The notes under the pieces: generated by a model
The model's input: only the letters and a program-made list of their open reading frames with translations
The model's database searches: none
What the model was told of the DNA's origin: nothing
Shown here: positions 23,669-35,900 of the stretch, one piece after another
How positions within the stretch are numbered: the stretch's first letter is position 1
Layout: the number at the start of each line of letters is the position of its first letter
Assembly: GCA_023313575.1 (NCBI GenBank)
Contig: JAJTTP010000001.1
Span: 5,828,001-5,892,000, forward strand
Direction: 5' to 3'
Length of the DNA stretch: 64,000 nucleotides
Origin: Eutypella sp. D-1
Taxonomy: Eukaryota; Ascomycota; Sordariomycetes; Xylariales; Diatrypaceae
Position numbers and translations under genes: made by a program

Positions 23669-24571
23669 CTAAAGGCAGAACGCCTTGATGATCACGTTCA
23701 ACTCGTCGTAGGTGAAACCGGTGTGATGCGGAATTCCCTCGCTGTTGACGTGACGGTCCGCAATCTCCTTGCAGGACTTGCTCACGCCTGTCATCCATTC
23801 TATCAGATGTTCTCGTGTTATGTATTCAGAGTCATCATAAATTAAGAAGTCTGTATGCTTGCCGTTACAGGCGCACAAGCGCCATGGTAGATAGTCGGGG
23901 AGTCCTTTATATCTACATCTCATGCGGATTTCGATGTTGCCGAAGTATAGAGGCTTGCCCCCAGCCCAGCCTTCGAGCAGCCAACGATGGGTCATGTTGG
24001 AGAGCGGCCGCAGGTTGGCCTTGTTATAGGGGGGTTTTGCTAGCTCCTTGAAATAGCAGGGATGGAGACCTAAAATCAGAACCCGCATGTCGTCACTAAC
24101 ACCCTGATCGAGACTAGCCAAGTGGATGGGCTTGCTTTTCGGAATGAGGTAGAATGGGAGGCGCTTCACGAAGACACGTAATGCCTCCTCGCGGACCTGC
24201 ACGCTGACGAGCGCTAGGACCGGCTGTCGTAGGTTTACCAGATCGCGTGGCTTATTGCCGTCCAGCTGCATGGCCCAGTAGTAGATATCCTCTCGCAGCT
24301 CGAGGGGCAGGTCCATGAAGTGGCAGAGCCTGCGGTGCTTGGGCATGGTCAAGTTATGTTCCTCCCCTAGACTATTGGGCTCCAGCGCGTTTCTCTTGGA
24401 TAGAGCCATGACGTCCTCGGATTTGTCGGGTAGAGGGTCATGCTCCTTTGCAGCGGCGCGAGTGGCATGATGGCTGCCGGTGTCCATTGTGTCTTGACTT
24501 GGTGGTGATGGGTAATCTTCTACTATCTGATTAGCCCAAAGAACTTCCGTTTCACTGTGAAATATAGACAA
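23669..24571 (-). CDS. Fungal F-box/2EXR-like hypothetical protein
   Basis: A single 300-codon frame; an alternative Met at 24487 (codon 29) would give 272 aa. After a charged N-terminus, residues ~86-102 read FMDLPLELREDIYYWAM, the signature at the start of many fungal F-box-like or 2EXR proteins. It is followed by LRQPVLALVSVQVREEALRVF (a hydrophobic helix then 'REEAL', typical of the same group). The remainder is mixed alpha/beta with several Cys and has no recognised catalytic motif. Such proteins are very numerous in ascomycetes and mostly uncharacterised; substrate recognition in ubiquitin ligases is the usual but unproven assumption. A possible acceptor just upstream (TTTCACAG) means a 5' exon cannot be excluded. 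Confidence 0.7.
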   Translation of the reverse strand: MSIFHSETEVLWANQIVEDYPSPPSQDTMDTGSHHATRAAAKEHDPLPDKSEDVMALSKRNALEPNSLGEEHNLTMPKHRRLCHFMDLPLELREDIYYWAMQLDGNKPRDLVNLRQPVLALVSVQVREEALRVFVKRLPFYLIPKSKPIHLASLDQGVSDDMRVLILGLHPCYFKELAKPPYNKANLRPLSNMTHRWLLEGWAGGKPLYFGNIEIRMRCRYKGLPDYLPWRLCACNGKHTDFLIYDDSEYITREHLIEWMTGVSKSCKEIADRHVNSEGIPHHTGFTYDELNVIIKAFCL

Positions 24572-25540
24572 GGATTAATTACCAGAAATAAACCTCTTAA
24601 TCCTCACTGTAAAACGCGAGAGTTGACGTGACCTTTTGGGATCCTCGACTTCTCAGTAGTGCCAGAGGTTCACCAATGCACCGGGGATAGTAGGCAAACG
24701 TTTGTCTGTTAATAGTTTGGAAAGAAAGCGGGGTGGCAATAGAAAATAAAAGACAGAGTTTCTGTAAATCCCTATGTGGATATATATATATATATATATA
24801 CTGCAGCCTAGCTGTCTGCCCTACCTAATATGCGCTTAGGAATACACCTCAGTAGGTATCTAGACAGTTAATCTTCATACATAGGCTACCTCATCAACTA
24901 AAACGAGATAGACAATACGTAGACAATACGTAGACGATACGTAGACAGAAGTGTTAGTCCTCCATTTTAATACAATAGGTACTTGGGCATTCAATGCATG
25001 GGCCCTATTGGATGGGGTCCCTATTGTAATAGCCACCCCATTGTAGTGATCTAAGCGACTGCCGTTGCAGGCAACCCTGATAAGTACGTTGCTGGTAGCT
25101 AGCGATAATAGGCTGGAATATATTTACTATCTTAATGTGTCTACAAGACTGCCCACGAGGGATTATACCGACTTCTAAAACTCAAGATGTATGTATACAG
25201 GGGCTATAATGTGATAGGGGCGACAGAGGGTGCCTCAGTCACGTTCTACGCATGGCAAGGAATGAAAACTCACAGGTAGAAAGCCCTTAAATATGATATA
25301 TAAGTTAGTAGCTTTCATATGGATAGCTTCCTTACGGTTTAACATCGCATATGATATAATGAGGAAGGGGGGCGCCTGCCCTGACAAAATCCACAAAGTT
25401 CCACGCTGAACTGCGAATCTTTTTTTCTGGGGGGGGGGGGGTGCTATCTTCATCATATTGAAGAATCAGTGCCATGTGCATTTGCCTTGATCCATAAATG
25501 CCCCCGGGACTTTATCTCAGACCTCAGACCCGCTTTTGGC
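24572..25540. other. Intergenic flank of the AT-rich block, with short repeats
   Basis: Normal-composition DNA containing a (TA)10 run at 24781-24800, three 11-bp units (gacaatacgta type) at 24911-24943, and a poly-G run near 25429-25441. No supported gene. Composition drops abruptly at about 25540. Confidence 0.55.
24911..24946. repeat. 11-bp tandem repeat, three units
   Basis: Units gacaatacgta, gacaatacgta and gacgatacgta follow each other directly, then a partial 'gac'. Confidence 0.85.
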
Positions 25541-26514
25541 CCGATTTTTTTATACCTTCGGTTTATAAAATCGATTTTTAATATGGTTTATAGCTTAGAT
25601 TAATAAAAACGTTAGGATTTTATTAATTTTTAAACGTTAAAAGCTGGTTTAAAATTATAATCCGATTAAAAGCATGATTTAAGTTTAAAATTTATTTAAT
25701 TTAATAAATAATAAAGTTTTTATAAGTAATATAAGTTATATAAATAAAGTAAAAATATAAATAAAATCGTAAAATTATTAAAATTATTATTATATAACTT
25801 TTATTTTATTACGTTTAATATTTTTTTAAAAAAATAAAAAAATAAAGAAAATAATAATAATATTATCGGAATAGGAATTATTTAACCCCCCGGTTACCCT
25901 TAAGCCGGTTTTCCCTTTAATGCCTTTTTTAACGTTAAAGTTTTCGGATATTTTAAACGATCTGTTATTACGATGAGATAAAAAAAAAAGGAGAAAAAAA
26001 ACAAAAAAAAAGGTAAAAAAAAAGAAAAAGAAAAGTTAATAATAATTACGTAAATAATATAATAACGGCAACGGTTAATATATAACGTAATAAACGGTTA
26101 AATAAATAATATATATACGTATATAATAAAGCGTATTAATAAAAACAATATAATTTTTAAACGTTTATATTTAAATAAGTAAAAAAAGCGCCCCGTATTA
26201 AATAATTAATAAATATTTTATATAAGCTTTATATTTAAAAAGCTTTAAAAATTTAAAGTATAATTATTATTATTAAAAATTTAAAACTAGTCCCGGGTTT
26301 ATTTAATACCCGGGTAATGCGTAAAAAAATAAAATCTTTTATTATTAAGCTTTTTTTTACCGATTTTAAGTTTTATAAAGCTTTAAGTTAAAATAAAAAT
26401 ATTATTATAACTAAGGTTTATAATATTACTTAATTATAAAAAACGCTGTAGCAAGCTTAATTAATATTAAAAAAAATATTTTCGATAATTATTTTTTTAA
26501 CCTAGTTATTATAA

Positions 26515-26946
26515 TATAACGCCTGGTTTATTCTTAATTATTAGTCCAGTTAAGGGGTTTATGTTAATAAAAGTGCTAGGGGTTTTAAGTAATAAATAAT
26601 TACGTTTAATAATAATAAAAAAAAAAGTGCTTTAAATAATTAAGTTTTATTATAAGCTAATAAGTTTAAAAATTATTTAAAAAAAAGGTAATAAACGTAG
26701 CTATATATTATTTATATCTTTTATTCCTGATATTAAAATATATAGTTATTATTAAATCGTTAAGATCGTATTTAAATATAACGATTTAATATCGTTAAAA
26801 TTATTATCGATCTATCCGATCCTTCCTGGTTATGTGGCGCATGTGGCTTACTTTAGTGTGGCTGTCTTTTTTTTAAAAACTTAAGTCAAGGATCTTTTTT
26901 TATTATGTTAGCCCCACTCGGCCTAATGGCCCGACCGGTCATAACA
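26515..26946 (-). mobile_element. Solo LTR, subtype A
   Basis: A 432-bp copy of the gypsy LTR, ending ..ggtcataaca and flanked by the direct 5-bp repeat tataa (26510-26514 and 26947-26951). Its U3 part carries the 'gtggcgcatgtggctt' stretch shared only with the solo LTR at 51846. The terminal TGTGACGG is mutated to TATAACGC by RIP. Confidence 0.85.
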
Positions 26947-29060
26947 TATAAAATTAAAACGATTTTTATAAATTAATTATTAAAAGAAATAATAATAAAA
27001 ATAATTAATAAGTATATATACTTTTTAGCTTTACTTTTACTTAAAGGATATGTTTATAATATTAGCAAATTTTTAAAATAAATATTAAGCCTTTATATAT
27101 TTATTAATAAAACTTTTTAATAAGTTATTAATATATTATTAAGCTTAAGGATTATATTTTTTTATAACGTATTAAACCGTTTATTTTCCGATATAGCTTA
27201 ATAATTTAAAAGAAATATTAAGCGTATAGCTTACGATTTTAATTTAGTTATTATATACGATAATTTTAATTTTTTAAACACTGTCCGTAAGCTTATTAAT
27301 AAAAACTAAGTAAAGATAATTAATTTAATAATTAGTTATATAGTCGGTTATTTTAAACTTTAAAGTATGTAAGTGGTAAAATAATCTTTAATAATTATTT
27401 AGTATTAATAATATTTATAAATCCCTTTTTTTTTTTAAATTATTCGATCTTAAATAGCCTTTTATACGTTAAATGGTTTTAAATTATTTATTTCCTTATC
27501 CCGAGTATTTAAACGATACGTTTAAATATTTGGTTAAGTTTTTAATAATACGTTTATTTTTTTTAAAAAATAAAAAAAGGTTATTTTAATACCCGGGCGT
27601 TAAATGCGTATATTATTTTATAAGCTTATATTTAAAAATAAAGGGAAAATAAAAAGCGTTTATAAACTTTATAAAACCTTATAAAAATATTATTTAAAAT
27701 TTATAGAGTATAATAACCATATAACGTATAAGTTTTATTATTTATAAATACTTATAATAATATTTAATAATTAAATATAATAATATATAGTGATTAAAAA
27801 ATAACCTCGTTTATTTATAAAATTAAGCAGTTTTAACTTAAGTTTAACGACTTTTAAAAGTAAAAAAAATGGTTGCTTTTTATACTAGCTTATTTTTATA
27901 TTAAATTAAATTATTTAAAAATACTGTTCCGTATATTTTAAAATATTAATAATAAAAGGAAAAACAATACCATTATTAAAACTGACGTAAAGTTTTTTTA
28001 TCGCGGGAGGTATATTAATAAAAAAGATATAAAGTATTATTAAACCGTTTTTTTTTAATTTATAATTTTATTATTAAGGTTTTAGCTTTTATTATATATA
28101 AGCTGTATGCTTATGGTTTAATATAAAATAAAAATATTATTTTCGAAAGTATTAAACAGGTTATTTTAAATTATTAAAACGATTTTAATAATATATTAAA
28201 TAAGATTTAAGTTATGGTATTTATTAAAAAGGGATAAATAAGTAAATACTTTAACGTATAAGGCGATAATATAAATTTTAAATATCGCAGCTATTATAAA
28301 TTAATGTAATATATTAAGGTTTTTTAAGCCTTTATAAAGCTATCCGTAATAAAGATTACGGTTTTTTTATAACTTTTATACCGTAACTTTTTATTATATT
28401 TTAAAAAACGAAATTATCGAATTATGGCTTAAAAATGTTACATTTTTTATAAATTTTATATCCTTTTATTTACCGCGATAAGGTAATAAAAAGGTAATTT
28501 TTAAAAAAGGATTAATTTAATATATTACGGTTAAAAATAAATATAAAGCGATTAATTTAATGCTTAAATATATTAATACGTTATACGCCTTTAATATTAA
28601 ATATAATTATAACTTTATTTACGATATTTAATTAATATCTTTTTATTTAGCTTTAAATAGTAATTATTTTATTATTATTTATAAGTTTATCAAGCGCGTA
28701 TTTAATAGTATTTATTATAAAGGCATATATAAAGTTAATAATATTATTATTAATATAATATTATATGTTTATAAATTTTATAATAACGGGATAATAAGAA
28801 AAGGTTTAAATCGGGTTAATATTTATAATGCTTTAAATATATTCGAGCGTAATTAAAATGGTTTTTTATAAAAGCTTTTTAATTTTAATAATGTTATACT
28901 TAAGTTAAAAGATATAACTAATTAAAGGGTTATATTAAAAATAAATGTTATAAGTAATATTAAAGAACATATAATAAATTAAGGCGATAAAGGTAAAAAG
29001 TTATTCGGAAGTAATAACGTTAATAATTTCTGGTTTTAAATATTAGCTTTAAAAAAAGGC
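26947..29060. other. Unassigned RIP-decayed sequence
   Basis: About 2.1 kb at RIP composition with no similarity that I can see to the gypsy internal region, and no recoverable motif in any frame. It is probably the remains of another repeat family. Confidence 0.5.
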
Positions 29061-30120
29061 GTTTTAATTACGTATAATATATTATATTAAATTCTTTTAA
29101 TATATAATCCCCGGGTGTTATAACCTGGTCAGGTCATAAAAGGCCAAATGGGGCCAAATAACGAATCACGATCTTATTCGAAAGAACAAGGCTTTCAGGA
29201 AAACCCAGCCACAGTGGGTCAGCCACGTTCGAATCACGTGATAAAAAGGATAGCTAAAGTAGCTAACTATCCTAATGATCCAGGATAACTGGGATAGCCA
29301 GCTATCCTAACGATCTAACAGCAACCTTATATTCTAATATCAGGAATAAAGGATATAAATAATATATAGTTACGTTTATTACCTTTTTTTTAAATAATCT
29401 TTAAGCTTACCAGTTTATAATATAATTTAATTACTTAAAACACCTTTTTTTTTATTATCACCAGACGTGACTACTTATTGCTTAAAACCCCCAGCACTCC
29501 TGCTAACATAAACCCCTCGACTGGACTAATAGTTAGGAATAGACCAGCCGTCACACCGGGCTGCTTAATATAATATATTACGTTAAGTTATTTTAATATA
29601 TAATACTTATGCTGCTTAAGTATAATATATCACGTTTAAATTAAGATTTTTTAACCTTTTAATTTAAAATTTTATAACCCCTTTACTTATTTAAATATAA
29701 TATATTACACTTTATTTACTTAAACGTAATATATTATAATAAATTAATATTTTTACCTTTTTACTTTATTTAAGCACCTTATTTACTTAAGCTTAATATA
29801 TTATATTAAATTAATATTTTTAACCCTTTGCTTTATTTAAGCGTAATATATTATATTAAAGTAAATTAATATCTGGTCTTTATATTACTTAACGTAATAT
29901 ATCATATTTAAATAAGTTTATATTTAATTTTAAATTACTTAATATAATATATTATATTTTAATAAAATAAAATTTAACCCTTATACTGCTTAATGTAATA
30001 TATTAATTTAACCTTTAAAACTTTATTTTTATTTAAATTTCTTTTTAAATTTATTTTATTAAAGAAAAAGCAGTAACATTAATAGCAATAGTAATAACAA
30101 TGCTTAAACGTAATATATAC
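29060..30120. repeat. Degenerate tandem repeat of about 51 bp, split by a solo LTR
   Basis: The core taatatatta, usually preceded by cttaa(g/a)cg, recurs at 29075, 29571, about 29622, 29728, 29794, 29844, 29895, 29945, 29996 and 30111. Spacing is 50-51 bp over the best part (29794 to 29996). The gap from 29075 to 29571 becomes 51 bp once the 440-bp solo LTR and its 5-bp duplication are removed, so the array predates that insertion. Confidence 0.75.
29116..29555 (+). mobile_element. Solo LTR, subtype B
   Basis: A 440-bp LTR beginning tgttataacctggtcagg and ending agccgtcaca, flanked by perfect ccggg duplications (29111-29115 and 29556-29560). It is less RIP-mutated than most of the block (it keeps cacgtg and gggtcagccacg), so it is a late arrival. 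Confidence 0.92.
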
Positions 30121-31908
30121 GATATTTTATTCTTTTCGTCTTTTTTTTATCCTTTTTTTTCTTTTTTTACCCCTTTACGCCTTTTAAAAAAAAGTGCTAA
30201 TCCCGAAAAAGTCCGGTTTAAACCCGGTAACTTTAAATATGCTTTATGTTTTTTATATAATTATAAAATAATATTAATTATAATAATTATTTTAATAGTT
30301 TAAAAGGTTATTAAAGCTATTTATAAAATCGTATATCGGCGTTATATTATAAAACCGATTACTTTAATTTTTATCCCTTTTTTAAATCTTTTTATTTAAA
30401 AAACTTCTTAATATAAAAAGGGTAGTTTTAAAAAAGGGGATTTTAGCTTATTTACGGGCGTTACAGGTTTTAACTGTAATATAAAAGCAGCTTTATTATA
30501 AGTATTTAACTTTAAGCGTTAATAATAATATACACGTTATTAAAAAAGTAAAAATTTATAAAATGATTATATAAAGAATAAAAGTTCTTTATGTGCTGGT
30601 TATATATATAATAATTAAGTTATTAAATACGGTATATATTATTATTATTATTATTATTATTATAATATTTATTATTTAACGTTATATAACATTTTTAACA
30701 GCAGTAAAATGTGACGGCCGGTTTATTCTTAATTATTAATCCAGTTAAGGGGTTTATATTAATAAAAATGTTAAGGGTTTTAAATAATAAATAGTTACGT
30801 TTAATAATAATAATAAAAAAGGTGTTTTAAGTAATTAAGTTATATTATAAGCTGGTAAACTTAAAGATTATTTTTAAAAAAGGTATAACTATATATTATT
30901 TATATCCTTTATTCTTAATATTAAAATATAATATTAAATATTAAATCATTTAAATAACTGGGCTATCCAGGCTATTTAAGATCATTAGGATAGCTAAGTT
31001 ATCCAAGCTATCCTTTTTATTACGTAACCCAAATATGGTTTATTTTATCGTAATTATCCTTTTTAATGCCGTAATTAAAAATTATTTATACCAATCCCAT
31101 TTAAGCCTAATAACCTAACCAGGTTATAACATAATCTTTCCTTTTTTAAGGTTTTTATCCTTAAAACCTATTATTCCTATTCCTTTTTTACCGTAAGTAT
31201 TCTTTTCTTTTTTATTTTATATCTTTTTTATTATATTTAATTATATTAATAAATCAATTTTTAAACGCGTAACTTTTTTATTTTAACATAAAACCTTTTA
31301 ACGCGATTCCTTTTTTATAATAATTTTATTATCTGATCCGGTTAATATAACACCTTATTTTTATTATAAATATTATCGATTAAAATATAAAGTTTTTAAC
31401 TCGGATTTTTCTTATTATTTATTATATATTCGTTATAACTGAAATTAATATAACATGTCCGGGCTTAATCCAGAGCAATTATAAAAAGTTATATTTTAAT
31501 ATTATAAATCAAAATTAAAATTAAAAGCTATAAAAAAAAAGGCCGAAAAAGTAATTTTTAAAATAAACGTAAAACTTTACCGTTTACGCCGTTAAAAGCG
31601 TATATGGTACGAGAAAATAATAAAAACGGTTTCTCGTAATATCGATAATTTATAAAAATTAAAAAAATTAAAGGCGGAAAAGTATCGAACGGAAAATTCG
31701 CGTTTTACAGGGTTTATTAAGGTATTTATAAATTGTAAAGTTATTTCGGAATTTAATTAGTTTAAAATGAACATATCGGGTAATTTTAATTAAAATATTA
31801 TTTTTATTAACGTTTCCGTTAACGTTAATAAAACTTTTTTAAAAAGCGTTAAGTATTTATTAAATAGTTAACGGGTTTTTATATATTTTTAAAGTTATTA
31901 TATCCTTT

Positions 31909-32208
31909 TTATTTAACCTTATATTTTATCCGTTTATCCTTTATTTGTACGTTTAGGATTTTTTTTATTTCGTATTTATCTGTTTTTATTTTAATATTAT
32001 TTTGTTTTATTTTTATAACGTTTATATCCGTTACGTTTTTAAATAAGGAAATATAAAAAATTAAATAAATTTTAACTTTTAATAATAGGTTTAGTTCGTA
32101 ATTATTTTTTAATATTTTTTTAATAATTAGGTACGGTCCGATATATTTATAATCGAGTTTTTTATTACATCGTTTTATTATAATATGTTTTATAATTAAA
32201 TAAACCAT
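31909..32208 (-). pseudogene. Integrase C-terminus/chromodomain remnant of gypsy pol (copy 1)
   Basis: A 99-codon open stretch reads KKLDYKYIGPYLIIKKILK, then NYELNLL and a HISLF-like motif (YISLF), then YEIKKILNVQIK: the integrase GPY/F module running into the start of a chromodomain. This order is diagnostic of chromodomain Ty3/gypsy elements and fixes the coding strand as minus. RIP has replaced many residues with Ile, Asn and Lys. It is the end of pol, not an independent gene. Confidence 0.85.
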
Positions 32209-32944
32209 ATTTCTTTCCGAAAAGGTTAATCCTTTTAACCTTTTTTAATTATAATATTTATTTATTCGTTAACGTATAAGTTCGAATTTTATTTTTATTT
32301 CTTTATATAATTATTTAAATTGTTTTAATATTAACATGGCTTTAATATTATCTAATTCTTTTTTATAAGTATTTCGGTAAACGTTTAAAATAAATCCGAA
32401 ATTAACGTTAATAAATATCGTTCGTATATTTTTATAATAAGCTATATTATAAGCTAATTATGTAATAAATAACCATTTAATTTAATTATTTTATTTATAA
32501 TCAATATATTATCGAAAATAGGTTTTTAATATTTAATTAATTCGTTTTATTTATCCGTTTACTTAAGGTTTAAAAGTTATTATAAATTTAAGGTTTAATT
32601 TTAATTTTATTATAAAACTTTACCAAAATTTCGATACGAATATTATTTTTTTATCGGAGATAATTTCGAATATTAGGCCGTATATTATTATAATATGTTA
32701 TAAAAAAATATATGCCATTTGTTTTACGTTAATATTTTCGTTATATAAGATAAAATAAAAAAACTTTATAAATCGGTTAACGATTACGAATATATTATTA
32801 TAACCGTTACGTGTTATTAAATCTTTTAATATCGGTAATTTAATAATAAAATCAAATATAATAAACTTTTATAATTATTTATTAATTAATAATGGTTATA
32901 ATTCTCCGTAAGGTTTATATTGTTTTATTTTAATTTTTCCATAT

Positions 32945-35900
32945 TATAACGGCTGGTTTATTTTTAACTATTAATCCAGTTAAAGGGTTTATGTTAATAA
33001 GAGTGCTAAGGTTTTAAGCAATAAGTAGTTACGTCTGGTGATAATAAAAAGAAAAGTGCTTTAAATAATTAAATTATATTATAAGTTAGTAAATTTAAAG
33101 ATTATTTAAAAAAGGTAATAAACGTAGTTATATATTATTTATGTCCTTTATTCCTGATATTAAAATATATGGTTATTATTAAATCGTTTAAATAACTGGC
33201 TATCCTAATTATCCTAAATTATAGGGATAGCTAATTATCTTAATTATCCTTTTTATTACGTAATTTAAACGTGGCTAACCTATTATGGCTAGGTCTTCCT
33301 AAATGCTTTTATTCTTTCGAATGGGGTCGTGATTTGTTATTGGCCCTACTTAACTTTTTTTAACCAGGTTATAACACGATTTCTCCTTTTCCAGGGTTTT
33401 TGTCCTTAAAACCAATTCTCCCGTTCTTATTTATTATAAGTATTTTTCTTTTTTTTCGTTTCATTTTTTATTTTTTATTATATTTGGTCGTATTAATAAA
33501 TCGGTCTTTTAACGCGTAAAACCTTTATTTTAACGTAAAACTTTTTAACGCGATTTTTTATTTACCGCAATTTTATCGTTTAATCTGATTAATATGGCTT
33601 TTTATTTTTATTATAAACGCCGTTAACTTGAATATAAAATTTCTAACTTAGATTTTTTTTATTATTTATTATGTATTTATTATAACCGGAGTTAATATAA
33701 CGTATTTGGGCTTAATCCGGAGTAATTATAAAAGGTTATATTTTAATATCGAAAACTGGAGTTAAAACTTAAGGTTACGGAAAAAGAAACTGATACGGTT
33801 AACGCGAAACTCCGTTATTTTCGCCGTTAAAAGCGTATATAATATAAAAAGATAATAAAGGCGGTTTTTTATAGTATCGATAATTTAGAAAAGTTAGAAA
33901 AGTTAAAAAAAAAAAAGCGTTAGGCGGAAAATACGTATTTTATAAAGTTTATTAAAATATCGGTAAATTTTAAAATTATTCCGGATCTTAATTAATTTAA
34001 AATAAATATATCGGGTAATTTTAATTAAAATATTATTTTTATTAACGCTTTTATTAACGTTAATAAAATTTTTTTAAAAAGTATTAAACGTTTATTAAAT
34101 AATTAATAGGTTTTTATATGTTTTCGGAATTATTATATTTTTTTTATTTAATTTTATATTTTATTTATCCATTTTTTATTCGTATATTTAAAATTCTTTT
34201 TATTTCGTATTCATTTATTTTTATTTCGACGTTATTTTGTTTTATTTTTATAACGTTTATATTTATTACATCTTTAAATAAGGAAATGTAAAAAATTAAA
34301 TAAATCCTAATTTTTAATAATAGGTTTAATTCGTAATTATTTTTTAATATTTTTTTAATAATTGGGTACGGTCCGATATATTTATAATCGAGTTTTTTAT
34401 TAAGTCGTTTTATCGTAATGTTTTTTATAGCTAAATAAATTATATTTCCTTCCGAAAAAATTAATCCTTTTAACCTTTTTTAATTATAATATTTATTTAT
34501 TCGTTAACGTATAAATTCAAGTTTTACCTTTATTTTTTTATATAATTATTTAAGTTATTCCGATATTAACATGGCTTTAATATTATTTAGTCCTTTTTTA
34601 TAAACATTTCGATAAACGTCCGGGGTATATCCGAAATTAGCGTTAATAAATATTATCCGTATATTTTTATAATAAACTATGTTATAAACTAATTATACGA
34701 TAAATAACTATTTTATTTAATTATTTTGCTTATAATTAATATATTATCGAAAATAAGTTTTTAATATTTAATTAATTCGTTTTATTTATCCGTTTACTTA
34801 AGGTTTAAAAGCCGTTATAAACTTAAGGTTTAATTTTAATCTTATTATAAGATTTTACCAAAATTTTAATATAAATATTATTCCTTTATCGGAGATAATT
34901 TTAAATAAAAAGCCGTATATTATTATAATATGTCGTAAGAAAATATATACTATTTATTTTACATCGGTGTCCTTATTATATAAGATAAAATAAAAAAACT
35001 TTATAAATCGGTTAACGATTATGAATATGCTGTTATAACCGTTATATATTATTAGATTTTTTAATATCGGTAATTTAATAATAAAATTAAATATAATAAA
35101 TTTTTATAATCGTTTATTAATTAATAATGGTTATAATTTTCCGTAAAGTTTATATCGTTTTATTTTGGTTTTTCCGCATATGTTATATCGTCGTCGTACT
35201 TATTATATTACTGATTTTATTTTATCGAATACATAAGTCCGTTATAATCGTTTAAGGATTTTATAATCTTTTAGGTATCCATATAAAAAATATTCGAAAA
35301 TTTTTTATACTAATTATTTTTACAGTTTTCGTGATATTTATAACTTTTTTATTTATTTTTTATTAATAATTCGTTATTATTTTATTTAATTTATTTATAT
35401 AAGTTATTTTAAATGATTTTAATAATAGCAATTTATCGTTATTCCAGGTATCCTTTTAACGTTTATCGGAATACCGCGTATTTAATTAATATATATTTTT
35501 CTTTTATAGCAGGTTATTTATTAATGGCATTTGTTTATCCGTTTTTTAATCCTTTTTTATAAATAATAATATAATCAAATTCCGTAAAATATTTAACATA
35601 TCGTAACTGTTTTCCGTTAAAGGTTTAAGTGATAAAAAAATATGTAATATTCTTATGGTCGGTATAAACTTTAACTTAATATATATTTTTTATAAAGTAA
35701 TATCTAAATTCCTTAAATACGTTAACGATAATAAAAAATTCCTTATCGTAAATTAGATAATTAAGTTCGGTTTTAATAAATTTATAAAAATAAAATGCGA
35801 TAAGGTGTAATTCTTTTTTTATCTTATTATTTAATTTATATTTTAAAGGCGTAATTTAAAACGTTGGTTTTTAATTTAACGGGTTTTTTAAAATCGTATA

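Noticed and set aside
30100..30303. 67-codon plus-strand frame in the RIP block
   Set aside because: Phe/Lys/Ile-rich product of AT-rich decay next to the tandem array; no family resemblance.
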